A stretch of DNA of 64,000 nt from Gammaproteobacteria bacterium. Its GTDB lineage: Bacteria; Pseudomonadota; Gammaproteobacteria; Arenicellales; Poriferihabitantaceae. Below the pieces are notes generated by a model, which saw nothing but the letters and a program-made list of their open reading frames with translations, searched no databases and was not told where the DNA came from. This document shows positions 10,609 to 19,144 of the stretch, piece after piece (position 1 is the first letter of the stretch; each line of letters starts with the position of its first letter). The position numbers were made by a program, and so were the translations under genes. The stretch lies in assembly GCA_009842505.1 (NCBI GenBank), contig VYFG01000018.1:1-64000 (forward strand), in the 5' to 3' direction.

Positions 10609-11514
10609 TCAGGCAAGGCGCGCCCTGCTCTTTTCCTGACGCTGGTTGACCAGGCTGAATCCGAGCAGAATGAGGACAACCGCCAGCCAGAAAACCGTCC
10701 CGTGGGTTTCACCGAATATCAGCCAGCCCCAGGCGACCCCGGTCAGTGCGATCACGTAATGGCTCATGCTGTAGAACACGGCGCCGGCGAGTTCCATGAT
10801 ACGGAAAAACAGTGAATAGGAGATGCCCGCCATGACTCCGTGCACGATCATCATGGCTTCAGGGGGGCCGAAGTCGTGCCAGAGGGGATGGAATTGACCG
10901 CTTGACAGCGATACCGGAAGGAGAAAGGCGACCGCGACCAGATGCGTTCCCGCCGCCAGGTGAAATGGATGCACCCCTCTTAATGGAAATCGGCCGACGT
11001 ACACACCCATGATGGCGTAGCCCAGCGGACAAAGCATGGCAAACAGAACGTGGCCGTCCAGCGTCAGCGTCCCGTCCACACGCTGCAGCGCGATCATCAC
11101 GGCGCCCACGAATCCCAGGAGTATTCCGCCCAGACGCAAGAGATCGACCTTCTCCTGACGGATCAGCACAACCAGCAGATAGATGAAGATCGGCACGAAC
11201 GTCAACAGAACCGCCATGGCGCCGGCGGCGATATGACGTACCGACTCGAAAAACACCGCGTTGGGCAGCGCCGTTCCCACCAATCCGCACATGAGGTAGA
11301 ACTTCGCGTCCTGCAGCCGGATGGACGGCAGGCTGCCGGTTTGCCGCAGGCCCGTCAGGGTCAGAACCAGCGCCGCCACCAGTGATTGCCAGAACGCGTA
11401 TCCGAACGGTTCGATATGATTGGTCGAAACGAATTTGGAGATGCTGGTGGCTCCACCCCGAATGGTGCCGAGCAGCAGCAGAAGCGCCAATGCCAGGGAG
11501 AAGAACCGGTTCAC
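10609..11514 (-). CDS. EamA/DMT-superfamily transporter
   Basis: A 301-residue integral membrane protein with about ten hydrophobic helices in two EamA repeats, typical of drug/metabolite exporters. The N-terminus has the usual ...GTIRGGATSISKF segment after helix 1 and the protein ends in a short basic tail. It starts at GTG, 7 bases after the stop of the upstream glutamine-synthetase-like gene, and is the last gene of a five-gene minus-strand operon. Substrate unknown; it may export an amino acid or amide made or released by the operon enzymes. Confidence 0.85.
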   Translation of the reverse strand: MNRFFSLALALLLLLGTIRGGATSISKFVSTNHIEPFGYAFWQSLVAALVLTLTGLRQTGSLPSIRLQDAKFYLMCGLVGTALPNAVFFESVRHIAAGAMAVLLTFVPIFIYLLVVLIRQEKVDLLRLGGILLGFVGAVMIALQRVDGTLTLDGHVLFAMLCPLGYAIMGVYVGRFPLRGVHPFHLAAGTHLVAVAFLLPVSLSSGQFHPLWHDFGPPEAMMIVHGVMAGISYSLFFRIMELAGAVFYSMSHYVIALTGVAWGWLIFGETHGTVFWLAVVLILLGFSLVNQRQEKSRARLA

Positions 11515-11521
11515 TGCGGAC

Positions 11522-12883
11522 TCAGTAGAACTTCAGATAGCGCTGGCGTTCCCAGTCCGATACATGATTCAGGTAGCTGAGCCATTCATCTCGCTTGAAC
11601 GCAACATAGGTATCCTTCATGAGCTTGCCCATCACCTGCTCCGTCAACGGGTCCGCCTCCAGCGCATCGACGGCTTCCTCCAGGGTGCGCGGCAGCATCC
11701 GGATCCCGAGGGCGTCCAGTTCCGCCTGGCTCTTCAGGTACATGTTGTCCGTGTGGGGTTCGCCGGGATCCAGGCCTTCACGGACACCTTCCAGGCCGGC
11801 GGCCAGCACCATGGCGCCGCCCAGGTAGGGATTGTTGGCTATATCCGCCGAGCGCAGCTCAACCCGGCCTCCTCCCAGGGGGATGCGCACGGTATCCGTG
11901 CGGTTGTTGTTGCCATAGCACTGGAACACGGGCGCCCAGGTAAAGCCCGACATGCTACCCTCCTTGATCAACCGCTTGTAGCTGTTGACGGTCGGGGATA
12001 CCACCGCGCTCAGTGCCGGCAGATGACGCAGGATCCCGGCAATGAACTGGTACCCCAACTCACTGATTCCGCAGCCCCGGGGGTCATCGTCCGACTCGAA
12101 CAGGTTGACGCCGGTTTCGATGTCGGCGAGAGACATGTTGTAGTGGGCGCCGCTCCCGGCGCGGTCACTGAACGGTTTGGGCATGAAGGATGCGAAATAG
12201 CCCCTGCGGTTGGCAAGTTCCTGAATCAGCAGGCGGAAGAAAACGAACCGGTCCGCCATGCGGAGCCCCTCCGTGTACATGAAGTCGATTTCAAACTGCC
12301 CGTTGCCATCCTCATGATCAAAGGAGTAGACATCGTAGCCAAGTCCATTGAGCTCGCTGACGATTTCCTCCAGCATTTCAAAACTGTCCAGCGTGGAGCG
12401 GACATCGTAGGCCGGTTTGGGCATGTCATCCCGGGGGCCGATGGGCGCGTAACCGCCGTTCCCGTCCTCCCTGAGCAGAAAGAACTCGGGCTCGATTCCG
12501 AAATTGAAGCGATACCCCATGGATTCCGCCTGGGCCAGGATCTTCCTGAAAATCGTCCGATTGCAGGGTTCAAACGGTTTCCCCTCGCAGTACAGGTCGC
12601 TGGCGAACCACGCCACATCCGGTTGCCAGGGCATGACCATCACGGATTCGGGATCCGGATGGGGAGAGATCTCCTCGTCGCTGATGTCCTGGGGAACCCC
12701 ATCCAGGGCGGCGCCGGTACACAATTCCGACCCGCCCATCATGCGGTCCAGGTGTCCGATCGGCACGACCTTGGATTTGGACACCCCATGCATGTCCGAA
12801 TAGGAAGCCAGGGCATAGCGGACCCCCCGGGATTCCAGGGACTGCTGCAGCGCCTTGATGTCGGCGGAACCGGATTCGTTCAT
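11522..12883 (-). CDS. glnT: type III glutamate--ammonia ligase family (GlnT-like glutamine synthetase)
   Basis: A 453-residue ATP-grasp-like glutamine synthetase fold enzyme ligating an amine to glutamate's gamma-carboxylate. Hallmarks are MHGVSKSKVVP (35-45 region), YDVYSFDHEDGNGQFEIDF, the metal/ATP loops SGAHYNMSL and NSYKRL, and a terminal SDWERQRYLKFY that matches type III enzymes as I remember them. Relatives include glutamine synthetase III and gamma-glutamylmethylamide synthetase, so methylamine or another amine is a possible co-substrate. A GGAGG site 7 bases upstream confirms the start, and the ATG overlaps the previous stop by 4 bp. Its operon context (transport plus methyltransferase) argues for a catabolic rather than housekeeping role. 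Confidence 0.85.
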   Translation of the reverse strand: MNESGSADIKALQQSLESRGVRYALASYSDMHGVSKSKVVPIGHLDRMMGGSELCTGAALDGVPQDISDEEISPHPDPESVMVMPWQPDVAWFASDLYCEGKPFEPCNRTIFRKILAQAESMGYRFNFGIEPEFFLLREDGNGGYAPIGPRDDMPKPAYDVRSTLDSFEMLEEIVSELNGLGYDVYSFDHEDGNGQFEIDFMYTEGLRMADRFVFFRLLIQELANRRGYFASFMPKPFSDRAGSGAHYNMSLADIETGVNLFESDDDPRGCGISELGYQFIAGILRHLPALSAVVSPTVNSYKRLIKEGSMSGFTWAPVFQCYGNNNRTDTVRIPLGGGRVELRSADIANNPYLGGAMVLAAGLEGVREGLDPGEPHTDNMYLKSQAELDALGIRMLPRTLEEAVDALEADPLTEQVMGKLMKDTYVAFKRDEWLSYLNHVSDWERQRYLKFY

Positions 12884-13959
12884 GGTAGATCCTCCACGAT
12901 AAGATGTTGATGACGTTTGATTTCGGAATCGAGCACGCCCGCCAGGCGGTCATGATCGGGCATCAGGTCGTACTCCGTGCACCGGGCAACATCTTCCGCC
13001 AGGGAATCCCATTGGATGGCGTCGAGTTCGGCGCTGGTGAACCGTTCCATCACGGCCGGATTGCCCATCTGGAGCACCGGGTTCAGCGTCCTGGGCGCGG
13101 TGGCTGCCCGGTGCGCGGCGTCTTCTGAAAGCATCCATTCAAGGAACCTGTCCGCCAGCGGGTGGGGATCCGGATTCACCAGCACACTGGTCACCTCGGT
13201 GAACACGATCCCGCCCAGGCCGTCCACCGGACCGCTTCGGGGGGTTACCGCCCGGATCTGTCCGTGGCCTGCCAGGCGGGCCGGCGAGGCGGTATAGGTG
13301 CCGCCGGACAGGTAGAAATCGATTTCCCCGTCAACGAGCTTCCGGTTCAGGACGAAGTGGTCCTCGCTCAGCAGCCCGGCACTTTCGAACCAGTGTGCAG
13401 CCATGGCCTCGAACTTCGCGAACGCCTCCTCCTCGAAAGGCCTGAACGGATTCAACCCGGCCGCGATAGCCAGGTGAAACAAGTTGAAGTCCCGGTAGAG
13501 CAGGATCCCGTAGCGCCGCTTCATCGACGGGTCCCGCGCCAGCGAAAAGCCTTCGGCCTCCGCCGTTCCAAGGGAGATCCTGCGGGTATTGACCACCAGG
13601 TTGAAGGCGCCGAAGCGCTGGGCTATGCCGAGGCGCCTGTCACCATCCGCGGAACGCGTCCACGCGGCCAGGCGCGCGAAGTCCGGGTGAATGTCCCCGT
13701 CCATGCCACTGAACTGGCCGTCTTGCAGCGGCCGGATTGCACCAAGCGGGTCCAGGTATCCCCGAATCCAGGCATTGTTGATATTGAGGATATCGGGACG
13801 TTCGGATTCTGCCGCGGCGCAGTTCCGGGCGGCCTCGTAGTCCGTCACCAGCGCCTGCACCGAGACGTCCGCACCGTACCTGTCCCGGAACGGCGCCAGA
13901 AAACCGGCCCGCTCGTAACCCTCCCAGCAATGCAGCCTGAGCGGCCTGTGGTCCGTCAT
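12880..13959 (-). CDS. PotD-like solute-binding-fold protein without signal peptide
   Basis: A 359-residue protein with the bacterial extracellular solute-binding family 1 architecture: the LRLHCWEGYE start strand, DILNINNAWI, then LVVNTRRI, FYLSGGTYT and LVNPDPHPLADRFLEWML. Yet it begins MTDHRPLRLHCW with no signal sequence, no lipobox and no membrane helix, so it should be cytoplasmic. An upstream extension that could supply a signal peptide is blocked by the neighbouring gene 3 bp away. It lies between a DMT exporter and the type III glutamine synthetase in one operon. It may be a cytoplasmic binder or a derived enzyme; no ABC permease is in this operon. Confidence 0.7.
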   Translation of the reverse strand: MTDHRPLRLHCWEGYERAGFLAPFRDRYGADVSVQALVTDYEAARNCAAAESERPDILNINNAWIRGYLDPLGAIRPLQDGQFSGMDGDIHPDFARLAAWTRSADGDRRLGIAQRFGAFNLVVNTRRISLGTAEAEGFSLARDPSMKRRYGILLYRDFNLFHLAIAAGLNPFRPFEEEAFAKFEAMAAHWFESAGLLSEDHFVLNRKLVDGEIDFYLSGGTYTASPARLAGHGQIRAVTPRSGPVDGLGGIVFTEVTSVLVNPDPHPLADRFLEWMLSEDAAHRAATAPRTLNPVLQMGNPAVMERFTSAELDAIQWDSLAEDVARCTEYDLMPDHDRLAGVLDSEIKRHQHLIVEDLP

Positions 13960-13962
13960 GAT

Positions 13963-14841
13963 TCAGGCGCGGAACAGCGGCGACTTGGGGCGGTCCGGAA
14001 CCGCTACCAGCAGCGCGCCGATGAAGATCACCAGACCGCCGATCCAGGTCCAGACATCCGGTAACTCGAAAAAGAACAGATAGCCAAAAAGTGCCATCCA
14101 CACCAGGCGGAGGAAATCCAGTGGCATGATGATGCTGGTCGCCGCCTCCCGCATTGCCTGGGTGAACAGGATCAGCGACGTGATGTTGATGATGCCCATA
14201 ATGGCCAGCAGCACCAGATGCCCGGTATCCGGCCAGACCCAGACGCTGATCGCCATGGGCAGGGACAGCGGTATCAGCAGAACCGTGATGTAGGCGGTGA
14301 TCACCGTACTGGAGTCTTCCCGCCCCAGCACCTTGATGACCGTCAGGTTGATGGAAAAAAGTATGGTCGACAGGATCATGAGTACCGTTCCCACGTCGAG
14401 GGGAATGGTTCCCGGCCGCAGGACCAGCAGCATGCCGGCCACGCCCATGGCCAGGGACAGCCAGTTGACCAGCCTGGACCGCTCCTTGAAAAACACCACG
14501 GCCATCAGGCTGACCACCACCGGGGCGAAAAAGCCGATGGCGGTCGCCTTGGCCAGGGGAATCGCCGTCAGGGCATAGTAAAAGCAGGTCAGCGAGGAGA
14601 CCGAGAACACCGCACGGACGACATGCAGCCGCAGCTGCCTGGTCCGAAACAGCGCCTTTCCCTGGCGCATGAACAGCGGGAGGAGAACGAACAGGCCGAA
14701 GAACCCCCGGAAGAAGACCGATTGGGAGCTGTGTATTTCGGGGGAAACGTAACGCACAATCAGGTGTGAAATGGAAAACCCGATCGTGGACAGCAGCATC
14801 CAGAGCAGTCCGCGACCGGTACCGGGACGTAACAGGTTCAA
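13963..14841 (-). CDS. EamA/DMT-superfamily transporter
   Basis: A 292-residue membrane protein with about ten helices in two EamA halves. The second half begins around SSTVITAYITVLLIPLSLP. It is only distantly similar to the other DMT protein at 10609. The start used is TTG with a purine-rich GAGGGGGG upstream; an internal ATG at 14799 is an alternative. Second gene of the minus-strand operon. Exporter of an unknown metabolite. Confidence 0.82.
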   Translation of the reverse strand: MNLLRPGTGRGLLWMLLSTIGFSISHLIVRYVSPEIHSSQSVFFRGFFGLFVLLPLFMRQGKALFRTRQLRLHVVRAVFSVSSLTCFYYALTAIPLAKATAIGFFAPVVVSLMAVVFFKERSRLVNWLSLAMGVAGMLLVLRPGTIPLDVGTVLMILSTILFSINLTVIKVLGREDSSTVITAYITVLLIPLSLPMAISVWVWPDTGHLVLLAIMGIINITSLILFTQAMREAATSIIMPLDFLRLVWMALFGYLFFFELPDVWTWIGGLVIFIGALLVAVPDRPKSPLFRA

Positions 14842-14893
14842 GCGCCCCCCTCAGCAATGCCGCCCGGCGGCGCCTGGCCAACCGGACGCATTC

Positions 14894-15850
14894 CTATCCG
14901 GCCAACGCATGCTTGAGGTCCGTGAAATACTCCAGGTTGATGCCGCAGCAGCCGCCGACCACCTGTACGCCGCCGGCAAACCATCGCTGAGCGATCCCGG
15001 GGAATTCCGCCGGCGTCACATTGCTCTCCACTTCATCATCCCGCTGCGGCAGGGTGTAATCCGACCGGTCGGCCTCGGGATAGACCGCCAGCGGTCCGGA
15101 CCAGATGGAGCGTGCCACGGGAATGGCCGCGTCGGTGGCGTCGATGGTGCTGTGGAAGATGGCGACACCGGAAAGACCCTTGTCCATGAACTCGCCGAGG
15201 CCATCGGCGAGGGACGTGGTGGAGCTGTAGCCGACTCTCGGGGTGTCGTCTCCCTCATCCAGCCGGCAGCGGAACCCAAGCCAGAGGGGCAGTCCGGCCC
15301 CGACGCATTCGTCCACCATCCAGTGACGGTGCTCAATGCTGCCGGTTCCCTCCAGCAGCAGTAAATCGACCCCGGCTTCGGCCAGGATCTCCGCCTGTTC
15401 ACGCAGGTTCCAACGGGCCTGCCGCTCGGTGATTTCCGCCCGCGGGCGTGCATGTCGATGGAGACTGCGAACGGATTCCCCGCCCACTGTCAGGCCAAAG
15501 GCGGAAATCGAGCCGGCCAGCGTGACGTTCCGGTCGGGTGCGGACCGTTCCCGGGCTTCCATGGCCAGGTTCACCGCGCGGTAGTTGAGTTCCCGGGTCA
15601 GGTCGCCGAGACCCAGCGGCTCCAGGTTGTGCCGCGCCGAGGCGTACGTGTTGGTCGTGATGATGTCCACCCCGCAGTCAAGGTACCGCCTGTGCATCAG
15701 GCGAATAGTGTCCGGGTGGGTATGGAGCGCCTTCGCCGCCCAGGCCGTGTTGTCCATCGGCACGGACATGGCCTGGAGCTGCGTCCCGATCGCACCGTCG
15801 AGGAGCGCGGTGCCATCCTGCTTCAGGTTTTCTACGAGTTGTTGATACAT
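14894..15850 (-). CDS. homocysteine S-methyltransferase family protein
   Basis: A 318-residue TIM-barrel zinc methyltransferase of the MmuM/BHMT family, moving a methyl group from S-methylmethionine, betaine or a sulfonium compound to homocysteine. N-terminal LLDGAIGTQLQ and TTNTY, and the C-terminal zinc ligands in GGCCG (about 298-302) with Cys in GFRC upstream, are intact. ATG at 15850 is preferred over a TTG two codons earlier. First gene of the five-gene minus operon and divergent from a deacylase operon, so both likely share a control region. The methyl donor is unknown; dimethylsulfoniopropionate or S-methylmethionine would fit the local theme. Confidence 0.82.
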   Translation of the reverse strand: MYQQLVENLKQDGTALLDGAIGTQLQAMSVPMDNTAWAAKALHTHPDTIRLMHRRYLDCGVDIITTNTYASARHNLEPLGLGDLTRELNYRAVNLAMEARERSAPDRNVTLAGSISAFGLTVGGESVRSLHRHARPRAEITERQARWNLREQAEILAEAGVDLLLLEGTGSIEHRHWMVDECVGAGLPLWLGFRCRLDEGDDTPRVGYSSTTSLADGLGEFMDKGLSGVAIFHSTIDATDAAIPVARSIWSGPLAVYPEADRSDYTLPQRDDEVESNVTPAEFPGIAQRWFAGGVQVVGGCCGINLEYFTDLKHALAG

Positions 15851-15920
15851 AACCAAATGTGATGCTTATATTGTTTGAAAACAGCAATTTATCGATTCCG
15901 GTCTAGTATAAGAGACCTGC

Positions 15921-15949
15921 TTGTGAAAGACACCTTTCCGGTTTATGCT
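15921..15949 (+). promoter_or_regulatory. putative promoter of the deacylase operon
   Basis: TTGTGA and TATGCT are separated by 17 bp. The -10 ends 6 bases before the ATG at 15956, which would give a leaderless or nearly leaderless transcript; consistent with this, no Shine-Dalgarno sequence precedes that ATG. Confidence 0.4.
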
Positions 15950-15955
15950 GGCACT

Positions 15956-16978
15956 ATGAATACCACCACCCGCATTCGTAGCGACATCGACTACGACCGG
16001 CCGGGCAAGCAGACTTCCGTCTTGCGGCTCGTGCATTCCGATAACGAAACCCCCTGGGGATTCATTCCCGTTCCCGTTGCGGTGATCGCCGGCGGGCGCT
16101 TCGGCCGGGAAAACACGGTGCTGCTGTCAGCCGGCAACCACGGCAACGAGTACGAAGGGCAGGTCATTGTCCGCCGGCTGATCCGCGAACTGGACCCGGA
16201 GGCGATGAATGGCCGGGTTATCGTCCTGCCGGCACTCAATTATCCCGCGGTGATGGAGAACAGCCGCGTGTCACGCATCGACGGCGTCAACATGAACCGG
16301 GCGTACCCCGGCGACCCGGACGGGACGCCCACGCCCGCCATGGCACACTACGTGGAGACCGTCGTGTTGCCGCAATGCGCCGCCGCCGCGGACCTGCATT
16401 CCGGCGGCGCGGTTTCCGACTTCCTGCCCTGCGCCTACATGCGTCACGCCGGCGAGGCGGAATTCATGGCGCGCAAGCTGGCCGCCTGCGATGCGTTCGC
16501 CGCACCGTGGACCGTGGTGGTATCCGGCACCGCGGACAACCGGTCGCTGTCCGCGTCCTGTGACCGCAACGGGGTTGTCATGGTGGCCACGGAACTCGCC
16601 GGATCCGCCGGCATGGACCTGGATGCGCTGGAGATCGGCTATGCCGCCACCCGCCGCTACCTGGCCCATTTCGGCATCATCGGGGACAGCCCTGCCGCCG
16701 ACGCGGCCACCCGCTACATCCAGACGCCGGATGCGAGCTGGTTCGTCTGGGCCACCGCGGACGGCATCTTCGAACCGGCCGTCCGGCTGGGAGACACGGT
16801 CCATGCCGGACAGCAGGCCGGACTGATCCACCCGTTGAACGACCCGTTCCGGGAGCCGGACGTCATTCACTTCGCCCATGGCGGCATCATCGCCGCCATC
16901 CACACGCCCGCCATTGTCCACCGCGGACAGTATGTCTTTCAGGTCGCGGAGGAGATCGACGCCGCCCGGCTTACATGA
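15956..16978 (+). CDS. succinylglutamate desuccinylase/aspartoacylase family deacylase, DoeB-like
   Basis: A 340-residue zinc-dependent N-acyl amino acid hydrolase. Zinc ligands are visible as His62 and Glu65 (AGNHGNEYEGQV) and His148 (DLHSGG). The block IDGVNMNRAYPGDPDGTPT is nearly that of DoeB, the ectoine-pathway deacetylase, by memory. A C-terminal barrel follows from about 250. I chose the ATG giving MNTTTRIRSDIDYDRPGKQ because DoeB starts this way. The stop overlaps the next gene by 4 bp. No DoeA (ectoine hydrolase), DoeC or DoeD is here, so the acyl amino acid is probably not acetyl-diaminobutyrate; releasing a free amino acid for the following aminotransferase is the simplest reading. 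Confidence 0.82.
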   Translation: MNTTTRIRSDIDYDRPGKQTSVLRLVHSDNETPWGFIPVPVAVIAGGRFGRENTVLLSAGNHGNEYEGQVIVRRLIRELDPEAMNGRVIVLPALNYPAVMENSRVSRIDGVNMNRAYPGDPDGTPTPAMAHYVETVVLPQCAAAADLHSGGAVSDFLPCAYMRHAGEAEFMARKLAACDAFAAPWTVVVSGTADNRSLSASCDRNGVVMVATELAGSAGMDLDALEIGYAATRRYLAHFGIIGDSPAADAATRYIQTPDASWFVWATADGIFEPAVRLGDTVHAGQQAGLIHPLNDPFREPDVIHFAHGGIIAAIHTPAIVHRGQYVFQVAEEIDAARLT

Positions 16979-18066
16979 ACCTGTCCCCCGCCAAGCGGCG
17001 TATCGTCGATATCCGGGCCCACATGACAGCGTTGCCCGAGGGGTTTTCCAGCGACACCATCAAGCTGTGTTCCAATGAAAGCTCTTTCGGTCCGGCCCCG
17101 GGCGTCATCGATGCCGCGGAAAAGGCGGTGCGCCGGATGCAGTTCTACGCCGAGCAGGGAACCGGGGAGTTGCAGGAGGCCATTGCGCAGCGGGAGGGCA
17201 TCGATCCCTACCGCATCGTTTGCGGGCCGGGTTCCGACGAATTGCTGTCCCGCCTGTGCCGCGCCTATCTCGGTGTCGGAGATGAGCTGCTGTACACCAT
17301 CAACGGCTACGCCAAGTTCAGCAACTACGGGCTCGCCAACGATGCCATGCCGGTTCGCGTGCCGGATGCGGATTTCAGGGTCAGTGTCGACAACCTGCTG
17401 GCAAGCGTGACGCCGAAAACCCGGATGGTGATGGTGGCCAATCCGGACAACCCGACGGGCTCCTGGCTGCCGCACAGTGAAATCGTCCGGTTGCATGCGG
17501 GCCTGCCGGAGTCCGTACTCCTGGTGTTGGACTCCGCCTATGCGGAATACGTGGACGACCCAAACTATGCAGTGCCATCCGCCCTGGTTGAAGGTCACGA
17601 CAACGTCGTCATGACGCGGACGTTCTCGAAAATCCATGGCCTGGCCGGCCTTCGCCTCGGCTGGCTGTACGGTCCTGCGGAAATTGTGGAAATCCTGCGG
17701 CGTATCGGCCCCACCTTTCCCATCAGCAACATCGCCCTGGATTGCGGAATCGCGGCCATGGACAGCGGGGACTATCCGGAGGAAATCAAGCAGCTCAACC
17801 GGTCGTTGAGGAACGAACTGCGGGACGGCATGCGCTCCCTGGGCCTCTACCCGTTGGAAAGCCAGACGAATTTCGTGCTGATCGGTTTTCCCGAAGACGG
17901 TCCCGATGCATTGAAGATCACTGAGGCGCTGTGGGAGCGGAAAATCATGGTCAGGTGCTTTCCGAACCCGATTCTGATCAATTATATCCGCGTCTCCATC
18001 GGTACCGAGGAGGAGATGGCGCTGTTCCATTCCGCCATGCGTACCTGCCTGGATGAATTATGCTGA
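16975..18066 (+). CDS. HisC-like PLP-dependent aminotransferase (fold type I)
   Basis: A 363-residue class I/II aminotransferase resembling histidinol-phosphate aminotransferase. Features: LCSNESSFGP at 31-40, GPGSDELL for PLP phosphate contact, NPDNPTG around 160, LDSAYAEY, and TFSKIHGLAGLRLGW with the Schiff-base lysine near 218. It sits between a deacylase and a two-subunit 2-oxoacid decarboxylase, joined by 4 and 7 bp overlaps, so it most likely converts the freed amino acid into the 2-oxo acid. No other his genes are here, so a histidine-biosynthetic role is unlikely. Confidence 0.83.
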   Translation: MNLSPAKRRIVDIRAHMTALPEGFSSDTIKLCSNESSFGPAPGVIDAAEKAVRRMQFYAEQGTGELQEAIAQREGIDPYRIVCGPGSDELLSRLCRAYLGVGDELLYTINGYAKFSNYGLANDAMPVRVPDADFRVSVDNLLASVTPKTRMVMVANPDNPTGSWLPHSEIVRLHAGLPESVLLVLDSAYAEYVDDPNYAVPSALVEGHDNVVMTRTFSKIHGLAGLRLGWLYGPAEIVEILRRIGPTFPISNIALDCGIAAMDSGDYPEEIKQLNRSLRNELRDGMRSLGLYPLESQTNFVLIGFPEDGPDALKITEALWERKIMVRCFPNPILINYIRVSIGTEEEMALFHSAMRTCLDELC

Positions 18067-18560
18067 GCGGGAAGTGCATCATCGACGCGCTGAAAACGTC
18101 CGGTATCCGTTACATACTGTCCGTACCGGACATCGTCACCAGCGACGGCCTGCTCTGGCCTGTCAGCAGGGATCCGGATTTCAGGCTGGTGCGGGTGTGC
18201 AAGGAGGACGAGGCGGTATCCATCGCCGCGGGGCTGTCGTTCGGCGGCGTCCGGTCCCTGGTGCTGATACAGAACACGGGATTCATGGATTCCATCAATG
18301 CCATCCGGGTCATGGCGGTGGAGTACAACCTGCCGATCTGCCTGATGGTGGGATTGCAGGGCCTGGAGCCAGGCCGCCTTCCCGCAGAATCCGGAAAATA
18401 CAGTGTTCGCATCTGCCCGCCCCTGGCGGATGTCATGGAACTCGGGAACCACCTCATCCGGAACGACGATGACATCCCCGTGATCTCGGGGGAGATCGAA
18501 CGCGCCTATGCCGCGCCCGGGCCGGTTGCCTTCTTTCTCGGGAGGTCCCCCGCAGCATGA
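18060..18560 (+). CDS. ThDP-dependent decarboxylase, pyrimidine-binding subunit (sulfopyruvate decarboxylase alpha-like)
   Basis: A 166-residue stand-alone PYR domain. The catalytic glutamate is in KEDEAVSIAAGL (Glu51), followed by the VLIQNTGF segment seen in ComD and in the N-terminus of phosphonopyruvate decarboxylases. With the next gene it would form a heteromeric decarboxylase acting on a 2-oxo acid such as sulfopyruvate or phosphonopyruvate. It overlaps both neighbours (7 and 4 bp), fitting stoichiometric expression of both subunits. Confidence 0.82.
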   Translation: MLSGKCIIDALKTSGIRYILSVPDIVTSDGLLWPVSRDPDFRLVRVCKEDEAVSIAAGLSFGGVRSLVLIQNTGFMDSINAIRVMAVEYNLPICLMVGLQGLEPGRLPAESGKYSVRICPPLADVMELGNHLIRNDDDIPVISGEIERAYAAPGPVAFFLGRSPAA

Positions 18561-19126
18561 TGAAGCGGGACGAATGCCTGCAGGTCCTCAGCCGGCACTA
18601 CACCGACCAGGTGGTGGTCCCGGCCTACCAGGCCGCGTTCGAATGGATGGTGATCTGTCCGTCGGACCTCACCTATCTCACCACCGGCGCCATGGGACAG
18701 GCGTCGTCCCATGCCCTGGGGCTGGCCCTGGCGCGGCCCGACAAGGCCGTATGGGTACTGGACGGCGACGGCAGCCTGTTGATGAATCTCGGCTCCCTGG
18801 TCACGATCGCCAGCGTGGCGCCGGAAAACTTTCACCACTTTCTCTGCCACAACGGCGTCTACGAGGCGAATGGCTCGCACCCGATTCCCGGACAGGACAT
18901 CGTGGATTTTCCCGGACTTGCCAGGTCCGCGGGATATCCCCACTGCCACCGTTTCGACGACCTGGACGACTTCCGTTCGCGGATCGGGGATGTGCTTGGC
19001 CTGGATGGACCGGTGTTCATCGAACTGATCGTGGAACAGGGCGCGGTCTATCCCCAGGATTATGTCCAGTTGCACAGCGCGGAGCGAAGAGCGCGCTTTC
19101 ACGCCGCATTCAATCCCCCGGCGTGA
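18557..19126 (+). CDS. ThDP-dependent decarboxylase, pyrophosphate-binding subunit (sulfopyruvate decarboxylase beta-like)
   Basis: A 189-residue ThDP C-terminal domain. The Mg/ThDP motif is GDG at 70-72 with the distal Asn99 (LDGDGSLLMN ... LCHNGVYE), and TTGAMGQASSHALGLA precedes it, as in ComE. It completes the active site with the preceding subunit. The product would be an aldehyde, which the convergent aldehyde dehydrogenase 18 bp downstream could oxidise. Classification as sulfopyruvate versus phosphonopyruvate or another 2-oxoacid decarboxylase is open. Confidence 0.83.
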   Translation: MMKRDECLQVLSRHYTDQVVVPAYQAAFEWMVICPSDLTYLTTGAMGQASSHALGLALARPDKAVWVLDGDGSLLMNLGSLVTIASVAPENFHHFLCHNGVYEANGSHPIPGQDIVDFPGLARSAGYPHCHRFDDLDDFRSRIGDVLGLDGPVFIELIVEQGAVYPQDYVQLHSAERRARFHAAFNPPA

Positions 19127-19144
19127 CGGCCTGCTGCGGAGGGT

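Noticed and set aside
16975-18066. Histidinol-phosphate aminotransferase of histidine biosynthesis
   Set aside because: No his genes are nearby and it is coupled to a deacylase and a 2-oxoacid decarboxylase, so only the fold-level HisC-like label is kept.
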